Assembly (NCBI RefSeq): GCF_013127955.1
Contig: NZ_CP053435.1
Coordinates: 4,588,001 to 4,652,000 of the forward strand
Reading direction: 5' to 3'
DNA: 64,000 nt
DNA from: Spirosoma taeanense
GTDB lineage: Bacteria > Bacteroidota > Bacteroidia > Cytophagales > Spirosomataceae
Both the position numbers and the translations under genes were made by a program. Below, piece after piece: positions 45,601 to 53,091 of this stretch. The notes beneath the pieces were generated by a model that was given only the letters and a program-made list of their open reading frames with translations, was not told the DNA's origin and did not search any database. Within the stretch, counting starts at the first letter, position 1. Each line of letters opens with the position of its first letter.

Positions 45601-45851
45601 ACTTTACCCGTTGGCAGATACTTGGTCAGTTGCAGATTCCAGTCTTTTACGGATGCCCCAACGCCGTTGGCATAGAAAAAGGCAACAACCAGATTACCAT
45701 CACTGGTGGGTAAATACGTCGTTCCGGATCGCTGCAGTTTATTAACGTTGTTTGCGAAGGTAAGCGACGGCCCGGTTCCGGTTTGAGCCATAACCGGAAC
45801 GAACAAAAGGGTAGCCAGAAGGCAAAGGATAAAGCGTATAGTTTGTTTCAT
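42681..45851 (-). CDS. T9SS-exported protein with Ig-like repeats and C-terminal sorting domain
   Basis: 1056 residues from ATG 45851; the open frame extends to 45890, but the signal peptide (KQTIRFILCLLATLLFVPVMAQ) supports the shorter start. Residues about 30-360 carry propeller-like repeats (TADGG, TSDGG, AADGG). Residues about 400-950 hold about six Ig/PKD-like modules with a recurring (N/D)YFCxG or (Y/F)CxG strand. The last 85 residues are a T9SS type A sorting domain (YPNPVES to LMKVSGQ). It is thus exported across the outer membrane and anchored or released. A role in adhesion is inferred. Confidence 0.9.
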   Translation of the reverse strand: MKQTIRFILCLLATLLFVPVMAQTGTGPSLTFANNVNKLQRSGTTYLPTSDGNLVVAFFYANGVGASVKDWNLQLTKYLPTGKVAYSPLPLATYPGISGNVVLAETADHSLIVSGNGVTYSFEIGNTAKLKWKTAARATVMYATADGGILLNDTDNNVATKLSAKGEKQWDLGAKNLIPTSDGGYVSYDGSGKLNKLDAQRQSTWQSPESAAFAQATKDGIVYRAATKLIKTDNAGAVKFSHTIAGDAGAVTRVVVAADGGLAYSTNQTVKLDAAGAVQWQSQVPGVVQQTLDGGFLTLQRDRPASEVNTTGYTMSKLTADGTTAWQRYISGQIDADLANQRGQAGAFQSQQGDYWFVTETNTGNAFTSNLIISRFCRDILPLRVVAGMASGARPIRKDTSFTVCRGDSLILGFTEENQIPGLLFQWKQNGSNVASTPKGIFRVKDPGTYVVEAADTACGVRATSPATTISQSPAPRVVLAGSNYFCAGSSAILTATASNGTGEYRYQWTRNGRPFSTSATVTVTEEGVYSVMAGDDGGCFSQPAVQNVTVNPVITVGITGSDYFCPGQSTRLSAAVTGGTPGFRYQWKRGGEALAARNVNFTADQIGTYSVEVVDSRNCAVESKTLVVTQNPSLTLSAGTNTTLTGTEVFSLAGVTTVKGGVGPYTYQWTTNPAEVAGNGSTAAQPTFGPFNKNTDILLTATDSKGCSLTALSTVTYKPCTIEAVISGQNYYCTGTATSLSLVITNGNGPYRTVWQGTEMLLNTNTYTQNYQSPATLTADVTDAKGCTVKAKSVVVTEATRPTATISGTTEFCKGSSTNLSAVIAGGKAPYTYDWRLDNKSVSTTGGTLNATTPGTYMVLVKDANGCDNPSANLVVTQRASDLDAKITPSGPTDVFLPASVTLTANAGTSLTYQWQKDGQDIAGATTTTFSTTQTGSYIVKVSKDGCTLASPAVAVSVQSPLAIEPIAAPVSFEVYPNPVESTCEVAVQVTKPSAVVVTVYDLMGRAVRTLGAPTKAKSHNLTLNLSLLPAGTYVIDVQAGEATARQRLMKVSGQ

Positions 45852-45903
45852 AATAAAACGCTGTCCGACTTTTACGGTAGGTAAGTACAAAGCCGGTTAA
45901 TAA

Positions 45904-45911
45904 CAAAACTA
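45904..45911 (-). promoter_or_regulatory. -7 promoter box for the T9SS repeat protein
   Basis: TAGTTTTG on the minus strand fits TAnnTTTG, 52 bp before ATG 45851. No clear -33 element. Confidence 0.4.
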
Positions 45912-46071
45912 TAGGTTTCAGGGCTATACAATAAGGTTATTTACTAAAAGGCCGTCCCAAAAAAAGACTTCGTCTGTCCGCTCCAGTTAGGGTTTCGACT
46001 GCGCCAGAATTGGTTTTTCGCTTAATTGGAAGCTGGCTACTTACGGGTTATTTGACGTATGAAGACTCTGA

Positions 46072-46102
46072 GCAGACTACCCAGACGGGTAGTCTGCTTT
46101 TT
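46072..46102 (+). terminator. Orphan intrinsic terminator (plus direction)
   Basis: 11-bp perfect stem GCAGACTACCC / GGGTAGTCTGC with an AGAC loop followed by TTTTT. It is a textbook terminator for plus-strand transcription, but both flanking recognised genes are on the minus strand. Confidence 0.75.
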
Positions 46103-46206
46103 ATTGCCTAAAACTACCCGTTTGGGTGGCTATTTCCTGGGCTTTTACAGTCTACATTTGATGCTCATACAACCCACGTTATTCTAATCTTTATTGTCTA
46201 TCAGCG

Positions 46207-46401
46207 ATGAGCCGGAAACATTACAATGACACTAAAGCCAGGGCCGCTGATAGCAATCCTATAGCTCATGACTTGACTTATCTGAAGTTCAGAAGTTTGG
46301 TGGCTCAGTATAAACGAGCGGTGTACAGCAACTGGTTTCGGGAAATGTCGACCCAGGACGGACAGGAAAACCAATCTATTTTACCTGTTTTCCACAACTG
46401 A
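46207..46401 (+). CDS. Doubtful 64-residue open frame
   Basis: A short frame starting ATG 46207, rich in Ser/Asn/Arg, without signal peptide, membrane segment or known motif and without a clear ribosome site. It lies in an AT-rich gap behind the orphan terminator. It is listed only because no other gene covers the stretch. Confidence 0.15.
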   Translation: MSRKHYNDTKARAADSNPIAHDLTYLKFRSLVAQYKRAVYSNWFREMSTQDGQENQSILPVFHN

Positions 46402-46561
46402 CCAATTCTGCCGTACGTAGTAGTTAATGCCAGCCTATCTGGCATAACTGAAGCACCACTTTAATTTAGTCCGGTAACGACCTCTCGTTTTCTGATGATT
46501 ATAATACCTGATTGCAGTACTTCGTTTGCGGGCCTGTTAAACGCTATAAACCAGAAGGTTA

Positions 46562-47833
46562 TCAACTTCGACTTTGTTCCTTCTTTATATTGCTAAGCGT
46601 AACCAGCAAGTCTTTCCGGTCTTTCAGCTCCAGGATTTGATAGATATTCTTGATGTGGTATTTTACGGTATTCTCCGAGATAAAAAGCTTATCGGCTATT
46701 TCCTTGTTCGTTAAGCCGGCGGCCATATAAGTCAACACCTCTCGTTGCCGGTCAGAGAGCGGAACGTTTTTGTTGGCTATGGTTGAAACTGACTCCTGAG
46801 ATTTCTCCTGCTGATGCAGCATATAAGTTTTCAACTCGGCTCTCTTCGGGTTATTATCCACCACTATAACCGGTTGCTGCTTACGGTAAGCTTTTAACAG
46901 AAAAATCAAAACGGCCACCAATAAAATCAGCCCCAATACAATTGTAAGCAGCACAATGTTGAACTGTTGCTTTTCAGCTAACCGCTGGTCTTTAGCCTTC
47001 AGTAATATTTTTTCTTTTTGAGTATGGAGCTTTGCAACGTTTTCTGACTGAGCATATAATGTATTCAATGAATCTAACCGTTTGGCCGCAAAGGCGATCC
47101 CGACGATGTCATCACGCTGCTCATAAATGGCCAGGAGTTCGCTATACGCATAAATATGGTACTTGATAATCTTGCAGGAATCAGCGTATAATGAAGAAAG
47201 ACGTAAAGCTTCAAGCATTTTAGCTTTATTGTTCAGAGCTGAATAAAGCTGCATTTTCTTTACGTAAATCATGGGCAAGTCACAAGGCGAAGAAGCCTTT
47301 AATAAGCTAATCGCCTGGTCGTAGGTTTTCTCGGCTTGCAGATAGCGCTTTCTCCTGTAGAGTAAATATCCCTGCTGCATGACCAATTTAGCCCTGTTCT
47401 CCATATCGATATAGCGGAAACCTGTTTTTTCAATTGCCTTCATCAGGCGCTCCGACTTCGTATAGTTATGGATGTCAAAATAAAGAAGCGCTTCCTGAGC
47501 CGAAATAAAAGCCTGGTATTCAGGCCCCTTTGACGTAGCCTGAGCGTATTGACGGGCCGTATCCAGAAACTGAAAGGTTGAGGAATAATCCATCAGCCGT
47601 TTATAGGTGTACGAGAGCAGAATGGATGCCTGATATTTTTCTTCGGCACTCATCGACGGGTCTTCCAGCACAGGTAACAGGAGGCCCTGCGCTTTTCGAT
47701 ACTCAAGTGCGTTATTCAGACGGTAGACTTGTTCCTCAAGCTGTTTAAAGGTAGATGACTGACTATAAGCACAGTAATGAAAAATCAGCAGTACAACTAG
47801 CTTGAACAAGCTCCTTTGTCGAAAACAAATCAC
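46562..47833 (-). CDS. Membrane-bound LuxR-type regulator with periplasmic TPR domain
   Basis: 423 residues from GTG 47833. Signal-like segment 1-26, helical TPR-type repeats about 30-275, one membrane helix at 293-316 and a LuxR DNA-binding domain at 358-415 (LSDRQREVLTYMAAGLTNKEI, then SENTVKYHI). This is a one-component design: a sensing domain outside the membrane and a DNA-binding domain inside. The gene is AT-richer than its neighbours. Its targets are unknown; the T9SS gene next to it is one candidate. Confidence 0.9.
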   Translation of the reverse strand: MICFRQRSLFKLVVLLIFHYCAYSQSSTFKQLEEQVYRLNNALEYRKAQGLLLPVLEDPSMSAEEKYQASILLSYTYKRLMDYSSTFQFLDTARQYAQATSKGPEYQAFISAQEALLYFDIHNYTKSERLMKAIEKTGFRYIDMENRAKLVMQQGYLLYRRKRYLQAEKTYDQAISLLKASSPCDLPMIYVKKMQLYSALNNKAKMLEALRLSSLYADSCKIIKYHIYAYSELLAIYEQRDDIVGIAFAAKRLDSLNTLYAQSENVAKLHTQKEKILLKAKDQRLAEKQQFNIVLLTIVLGLILLVAVLIFLLKAYRKQQPVIVVDNNPKRAELKTYMLHQQEKSQESVSTIANKNVPLSDRQREVLTYMAAGLTNKEIADKLFISENTVKYHIKNIYQILELKDRKDLLVTLSNIKKEQSRS

Positions 47834-47877
47834 GATAGGGTAAGGCTTTATTCAGTAAAATGGTCTTTTAATTTAGC

Positions 47878-47885
47878 CAAATATA
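47878..47885 (-). promoter_or_regulatory. -7 promoter box for the LuxR-type regulator
   Basis: TATATTTG on the minus strand is an exact TAnnTTTG match, 45 bp before the GTG start. No exact -33 TTTG at the expected spacing. Confidence 0.45.
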
Positions 47886-48078
47886 CTTAGTTCACTAGTA
47901 AATAACGATACAATTAACGCATGAACGATGAAACTCACTTCCAGACTATTAGCAGACAAACAACCGGATAAATAGTTACATAGATATTTGTAGTCCGATA
48001 AGCCACTCTAAGCTCAATTCTGATTGATGTACAAATTATATGGACGCCTACTACGTAACGTAAGGAAAGATCATATAA

Positions 48079-48114
48079 TAATCGGGGGACAGATGGCTAT
48101 CTGTCCCCCGATTA
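48079..48114. terminator. Terminator of the dehydrogenase operon
   Basis: 16-bp perfect arms (AATCGGGGGACAGAT core) with a GGCT loop, about 63 bp past the stop at 48177. Confidence 0.8.
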
Positions 48115-48176
48115 ATTTCTAGTCTCTGCCAATCAGTTTTTTCCTGAACACAATGATTGAAATCGAATAGGGCAAC

Positions 48177-49253
48177 TTACAGTTTGACCGGCAATCCGGT
48201 TCGTGTTGATTCGTAGATGGCCTGGAATAGGGCCACCACTTTACGGCCGTCCTCACCGGTTACGGCAGGAGGCCGATTTTCCCGGATAGCGTCGCGGAAC
48301 TCAGCAATTTGCAGCCCGAAATAGTAAACCGTCGCGTCGATGGTATTAAAAAAGGCGGTATCGTCGGCCACGAATTGAGACAACAGGTTCTCTTCACCGG
48401 GTACGGTCCAAAGATCGTTGACCGGCGGGTCGGTAATGCTCGACATACCGGCAATGAACAGGGCTCCACCGTCGGTCTGAACGCCAACCGACGCGCCGTT
48501 TTCGCCGTGAACGTGGACCTTACCGAAAATGCCCGGCTTCTGCGAGTTGCTGACGATGATATTTCCCAAGCCCCCGTTTTTGAACTTAATAATTGCGAGC
48601 GCCGTATCGTCGACTTCGATGTAGGGGTGGTTCAGATTCCGCCAGACGCCGTAGACTGCCTCAATTTCACCCATGTACCACAGCAGTAAATCCAGTTGAT
48701 GGGGCGACTGATTCACCAATACCCCGCCCCCTTCTTCGGCCCAGGTACCGCGCCAGGCATCGCTTTTATAATAGGCTTCATCGCGCCAGCCGAGCATCTG
48801 CACAGTTCCCAGCACGGGCTTGCCGATTTTTCCTTCATCAATCGCCCGCCGAATGCGCTGGCTCGGTTCATAGAATCGTCGCTGACTGATGGTGCCCAGA
48901 TAACGGCCATTCCGCCGGGCGGCTTCGATCATGGCATCGCAGTCTTCGAGCGATGACGCCAGCGGCTTCTCGACCAGAACATGAGAGCCAGCATCCAGAG
49001 CCGCAACGGTAGGATCGCGGTGCGCGGGGTGCGTCGTGCAGACGAGACAAAGGTCCACGGCCTCGCGAGCGACCATATCGGCGATATTGTCATAGGCCGG
49101 AATACCATACTGCCGGGCAAAATCATCAGCTTTTTGATACGTGCGACCGTAAACAGCTACCAGCTGGGTATCGGGTGTTTGAAGAACGGCTTTGGCATGG
49201 AGGTGGGCTACTTTGCCAGGGCCAATAACGGCAATACGAAGTGGTGCAGGCAT
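48177..49253 (-). CDS. Gfo/Idh/MocA-family NAD(P)-dependent oxidoreductase
   Basis: 358 residues from ATG 49253; the open frame extends to 49319, but the Rossmann start (PAPLRIAVIGPGKVAHLHAKA) supports the shorter form. The EKPLA motif (VLVEKPLASS) of the family is present near residue 95. Such enzymes oxidise or reduce sugars and inositols. It lies 62 bp behind the zinc dehydrogenase gene on the same strand and is followed by a terminator, so the two are an operon for sugar or polyol oxidation. Confidence 0.92.
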   Translation of the reverse strand: MPAPLRIAVIGPGKVAHLHAKAVLQTPDTQLVAVYGRTYQKADDFARQYGIPAYDNIADMVAREAVDLCLVCTTHPAHRDPTVAALDAGSHVLVEKPLASSLEDCDAMIEAARRNGRYLGTISQRRFYEPSQRIRRAIDEGKIGKPVLGTVQMLGWRDEAYYKSDAWRGTWAEEGGGVLVNQSPHQLDLLLWYMGEIEAVYGVWRNLNHPYIEVDDTALAIIKFKNGGLGNIIVSNSQKPGIFGKVHVHGENGASVGVQTDGGALFIAGMSSITDPPVNDLWTVPGEENLLSQFVADDTAFFNTIDATVYYFGLQIAEFRDAIRENRPPAVTGEDGRKVVALFQAIYESTRTGLPVKL

Positions 49254-49315
49254 AAAGTCGGTAAAATGTATTCCAATAAAACAACTCGTCCGGAGCCATC
49301 TACTCAAAATAGAGC

Positions 49316-50347
49316 TCACGGTTTCAGTACGACCTTGATCAAGCCTTTCTCTTTATCGTAAAGCCGCTTGAACCAGTTCGCGCCTTCGGCCAACGGGACT
49401 TCAGCGCTGAGAATAGCCTCAACGTTCATCCGGCCGGACGAGATTAGCGACAGCGCGGCTTCGTACTCCCCGTTGATGGCGCAGGAGCCCTGCAGCCGCA
49501 GTTGGCGCGTCACTACAGCCTGCAAGGGAATCTCAACCGTTGGTGCCAGATTCCCCACCAGCGTAACCGTCGCGCCTTTTCGAACGCAGTCAATAGCGGT
49601 CTTAACGGTCGGCCCGGCGCCGACCACTTCAAACGAAACGTCGGCCCCGCGTCCCTGCGTCAGGGCCTGCACCTGTTTAATTACGTCGGGCTGACGGGCA
49701 TTAATACAATGCGTCGCGCCAAGTTTCTGCGCCAGTGCCAGTCGGTCGTCGTCCAGATCAATAGCAATGATAGCCCCGCAGCCCGCCAGTTTCAGCGCCT
49801 GAATGACGAACAGACCGATCATACCCGCCCCAACCACCACCGCTGAATCATTCACCTGAATGGGCGTCAGGCTAAGCGCGTGCAGCGCCACCGCGACCGG
49901 CTCAACCAGCGCAGCCTGGGTAAACGTTACGTTATCAGGAATGGCGTACAGAATATGCTGCGGCACTGCCACGTACTCGGCAAAAGCACCCTGCCGTTTA
50001 AAGTCCGGCGTCGAAACGCCCACTACTTCGCGGCCGTCGCTGAGATTATACATACCCCGGCGGCTGTACCAGTCGTCGAGCGCATACACCGTCGAATCGA
50101 AGGTTACGCGGTCGCCGGTAGCCCAGTCCTTTACATCGGCACCAACTTCGGCAATAATACCGCTGGCTTCGTGGCCCATGACAATCGGCGGAATACGCCG
50201 GCCGCTGCTGCCGTCCATGCCGTGAACGTCGGAGCCGCAGATACCCACCGCCTGTACCCGAACCAGCACCTCGTTCGGGCGGATGGTGGGTTTGGGCAGG
50301 TCCTGCAGATCAAAATGATTGTATTCGGTAAGAACGAGCGCTTTCAT
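49316..50347 (-). CDS. Zinc-dependent alcohol/polyol dehydrogenase (MDR family)
   Basis: 343 residues. Catalytic zinc site: GICGSDVHG with Cys near residue 37, and GHEASGIIAEVG with His/Glu near 59-60. The four-cysteine structural zinc site of classical enzymes is not seen in its usual position. The NAD-binding motif is VVGAGMIGLFVIQ. Relatives are sorbitol, threonine and galactitol dehydrogenases. It is the first gene of a two-gene unit with the Gfo/Idh oxidoreductase. The substrate is probably a sugar alcohol. Confidence 0.92.
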   Translation of the reverse strand: MKALVLTEYNHFDLQDLPKPTIRPNEVLVRVQAVGICGSDVHGMDGSSGRRIPPIVMGHEASGIIAEVGADVKDWATGDRVTFDSTVYALDDWYSRRGMYNLSDGREVVGVSTPDFKRQGAFAEYVAVPQHILYAIPDNVTFTQAALVEPVAVALHALSLTPIQVNDSAVVVGAGMIGLFVIQALKLAGCGAIIAIDLDDDRLALAQKLGATHCINARQPDVIKQVQALTQGRGADVSFEVVGAGPTVKTAIDCVRKGATVTLVGNLAPTVEIPLQAVVTRQLRLQGSCAINGEYEAALSLISSGRMNVEAILSAEVPLAEGANWFKRLYDKEKGLIKVVLKP

Positions 50348-50460
50348 ACTTGAGAGAGTAAAACTGTATGATTCAGGCTGGTAGTAGAGCCTGTTAAATG
50401 AAAGTCAGCAAAGCCGTGGTCCTAATGTATCCAGAGCTGGTTTGCGGCCCAAAACAGCCG

Positions 50461-52068
50461 CTATGCGTTTGGTCGCTGATAAATATGCCGAAATGCGTCA
50501 ACCGGTACCTGCTCGTAATCACCTGCCTGTAAATGCGGATTGATGTCATACGTAACGACGTCCTCATAACTCTCGGGCAACTCGCCGAATAGTTTACCCG
50601 CAGTTGACGCTGTGTACTTTTTCTTAATCCAGACGAGCCGCTGTTCTGGCTCTTTCCCCCAGGCCGGATTGTCGCCCAGGACTAGCTGAATTTTGGCCCA
50701 GTCGTTGAAAAAGTATTCCTGTAACAGAGGAATAATCCGGTTACGGAAAGCCTCGCAGAGGTCGGCATGCGTTTCGAGATTGGTCAGGTAGGCGTGACCA
50801 ATCTGGTGATCCCGATCCAGCAGGTACTCAATTCGTTCGTTCATGGTCCGCAGAAGTTGCAGCAGGTCAACTTCATCGACTGTACCCAGTACGGATGGAT
50901 CAGGCATGACTTCCCGGAAAGCAAACCGCCGACGTAACGCCAGGTCCAGCAGGGCAATGGAACGGTCGGTAGTATTCATCGTACCGACCACGTAGAGGTT
51001 CATCGGCACGCCAAACCGCTCCTGTGAATAGGGCAATGTAAGCCAGAGTTCGTGTTCTGCACCGAGCCGTTTATCGGTCTCCAGCAACGTAATTAAATCG
51101 CCGAAAACGCTGGCCACGTTGGCGCGGTTCACCTCGTCAATCAGCAGATAATGCGCCGGAGCCTGCCGCAGCCGACGGCTGCGATTGTCGGACTGGTCGT
51201 TCAGGCAGTCGGCCAGCGTGGCGTAACCCGCCTGTTGAATTGCCGACAGACAGGCTTTATAGAAAATACCTTTACGTACCCGGTAGCTAATCTGATTGCC
51301 GATCACCTCTGGCCGGATGCCCTCCACGAACTCCTCATAACTATAGGACGGATGGAACGTAATCAGACTGGCGTTTTTGTCGCGCAGATAGGGTTGCAGC
51401 GCGAATGTCTTGCCGGTGCCGGGCGGTCCAAACAGGATCAGGTTATGAGGCTGAGCGGGAAGCGTGGGGGTTGTTTCATACCCCGCTGCCGGCTCTTCAA
51501 CCGCGTGACCGTTTAAGCTTTGCGCTCCGTTATTCTGACCGAGCGTAGGGTCGTCGGCTAACCGGACGAGATCGCTGAGCCGGGCCTCATTTTCGGCAGC
51601 TTCGTAAATGTCACGGTTATGTCGGGCTAAGTGTGGCCCACGCTTATTACTTTCAACTAATTCGAGCAGACAATCCTCCCAGCAAGTCCGCAGCGTTGGC
51701 TGATAAAGCAGGTGGACATTCGACTGACCTATAACTACGGCCACATAATCCGATTTCTCCGTTATAGGCTCGAACACCAGTTCCTCAACAGCAGCAAGCC
51801 GATCCCGACAGGTCTTCTTTACCGTCAGATGATATTCAACCTCGCCCCGACGTGGTTTTTGAATACGTAACGCCTGATAAAAGTTAATATCGGCCGAAAT
51901 TGCTGATTTCTCCCGGCGCACTGAAAACGCCAGCCGGGCGTCGCCATTGGGCAGGTTGACAATATCAATCAACTCCTTCAGCAAGCCAAAGAACCGCCGA
52001 ACGGCCTCAGGGTGGCCAATGTCGCGGATGCGTTCTACAAGGGATTGCTGCTGGGTTTCGGTTAGCAC
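50461..52068 (-). CDS. McrB-family AAA+ ATPase without a McrC partner
   Basis: 535 residues from GTG 52068; a TTG at 52089 is also open. An N-terminal domain of about 200 residues precedes the AAA+ core: Walker A GPPGTGKT near 214-221, Walker B LLIDEVNRAN, and the McrB-type sensor MNTTDRSIALLDLALRRRF. In the McrBC restriction system the partner McrC supplies the nuclease. No McrC-like gene is next to it: its neighbours are a dehydrogenase and a lipoprotein gene. The N-terminal domain is not the DNA-binding domain of E. coli McrB as far as I can tell. Defence or stress ATPase roles are both possible. Confidence 0.88.
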   Translation of the reverse strand: MLTETQQQSLVERIRDIGHPEAVRRFFGLLKELIDIVNLPNGDARLAFSVRREKSAISADINFYQALRIQKPRRGEVEYHLTVKKTCRDRLAAVEELVFEPITEKSDYVAVVIGQSNVHLLYQPTLRTCWEDCLLELVESNKRGPHLARHNRDIYEAAENEARLSDLVRLADDPTLGQNNGAQSLNGHAVEEPAAGYETTPTLPAQPHNLILFGPPGTGKTFALQPYLRDKNASLITFHPSYSYEEFVEGIRPEVIGNQISYRVRKGIFYKACLSAIQQAGYATLADCLNDQSDNRSRRLRQAPAHYLLIDEVNRANVASVFGDLITLLETDKRLGAEHELWLTLPYSQERFGVPMNLYVVGTMNTTDRSIALLDLALRRRFAFREVMPDPSVLGTVDEVDLLQLLRTMNERIEYLLDRDHQIGHAYLTNLETHADLCEAFRNRIIPLLQEYFFNDWAKIQLVLGDNPAWGKEPEQRLVWIKKKYTASTAGKLFGELPESYEDVVTYDINPHLQAGDYEQVPVDAFRHIYQRPNA

Positions 52069-52165
52069 AGAGAAGCAACGGTTAAACAAGTCGGCCTGTC
52101 TTATCAGGCAGAAAACAGGATAAAATCAGACTTGCGAAACTACAAATTTTTGACCGTAAAGTGTA

Positions 52166-52194
52166 GGTTAGCCTAACCATAGACTATACATTTG
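52166..52194 (+). promoter_or_regulatory. -7 box and upstream palindrome before the lipoprotein gene
   Basis: TACATTTG at 52187-52194 fits TAnnTTTG, 20 bp before ATG 52215. Just upstream at 52166-52178 is the perfect 13-bp palindrome GGTTAGCCTAACC, near the -33 position, where a regulator could bind. Confidence 0.45.
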
Positions 52195-52214
52195 CTTATA
52201 CACGTTCACGATTT

Positions 52215-53084
52215 ATGAAACCTAATTATTTACTGATTTTCCTATTTATTACTGCTTCCATAGCAGGATTGTATTCCTGCAAACAAGAATTCAAGTTGCA
52301 ACCAACCACCTGCCGCTTAACCAGCACGACTGATCAGCTCCGCGAAACCAGTGGCAAACTAACGGATGAGATGCAGCGTACCTTTACGTACAACGGCGAT
52401 GTAGTTACTTCAATCAGCGAACGATCTAAAAATGGGGAAGTCAGCTTTCAGCTTCAGTACACCGATAAACAGGCTGTTCAGGCTACGAGTGAGCTGGATA
52501 AGATCCGCGTAACGTATGCTACCTCCACAACAGCCCCAATTAGCGCTACCGTCAGCCGAAACGGAAAAATTCAGTCGGTGTTCAGCATGGAATACGGAGT
52601 GTTGGGGCAGATGAGCCGCATTATCGAGAGTCGTCAGGTACTTCCTGCCAACGCCCTGACGACCCAGCGGGATTATACGTTTATCTATGACAAGGCGGGC
52701 AACCTGACGACGGAACGCGCCCGGTTTACGTTGCGCGACGGTTTGGTACTGGAACAGGAAACGGAATATACCGTAGCGGGTAAGCCCTCCCCCTACGCCC
52801 GCTTTCCGGCACGTAGCCTGCTGACCGTGATTGCTCTAAGCCAGGCGGTCGAAACGATGCCGGGGCGGTTCTGGCATATAAACGCGCCCACTGCCCACAA
52901 AACATATGATCTGAACGCGAACGGAAACCGGGGAACGCTGCGCGAATCATCAACCTTTACGCCAGTTTACGACGCGGAGAACAAATTAATGAGTCAAGAA
53001 CAAAACGCGCTGCTCTACCAGTCGAGCGTTCCCGACCCCGTGACGAAGAAAAATCGGCAGGCGTTTATGTATGCCTGCGAGTAA
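52215..53084 (+). CDS. Lipoprotein of unknown function
   Basis: 289 residues. A lipoprotein signal ends in the lipobox GLYSC (Cys at about 22). The rest is beta-rich with repeated short strands of the type YNGDVVTSISE and YDKAGNLTTERA, like the loose YD-type repeats of Bacteroidota surface lipoproteins. It converges with thrA with only 7 bp between the stops. No specific function is recognised. Confidence 0.78.
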   Translation: MKPNYLLIFLFITASIAGLYSCKQEFKLQPTTCRLTSTTDQLRETSGKLTDEMQRTFTYNGDVVTSISERSKNGEVSFQLQYTDKQAVQATSELDKIRVTYATSTTAPISATVSRNGKIQSVFSMEYGVLGQMSRIIESRQVLPANALTTQRDYTFIYDKAGNLTTERARFTLRDGLVLEQETEYTVAGKPSPYARFPARSLLTVIALSQAVETMPGRFWHINAPTAHKTYDLNANGNRGTLRESSTFTPVYDAENKLMSQEQNALLYQSSVPDPVTKKNRQAFMYACE

Positions 53085-53091
53085 TTCTCTT

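Larger units (their letters stand above)
45852..46561. other. Gene-poor AT-rich gap with an orphan plus-strand terminator
   Basis: About 710 bp between two minus-strand genes. It contains a -7 box for the T9SS gene, a 42-codon frame starting at 46059 that overlaps a strong terminator hairpin (46072-46102), and a 64-codon frame at 46207-46401. Neither frame has recognisable content. No gene in the plus direction explains the terminator. Confidence 0.5.
47834..48176. other. Intergenic region with promoter and terminator only
   Basis: 343 AT-rich bases. It holds the LuxR-gene -7 box at 47878-47885 and the hairpin at 48079-48114 that ends the dehydrogenase operon. I see no gene in between. Confidence 0.6.

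Noticed and set aside
46059..46187. 42-codon frame beginning ATG 46059
   Set aside because: Its codons run through a strong terminator hairpin, so a full transcript is unlikely; kept only as part of the orphan-terminator observation.
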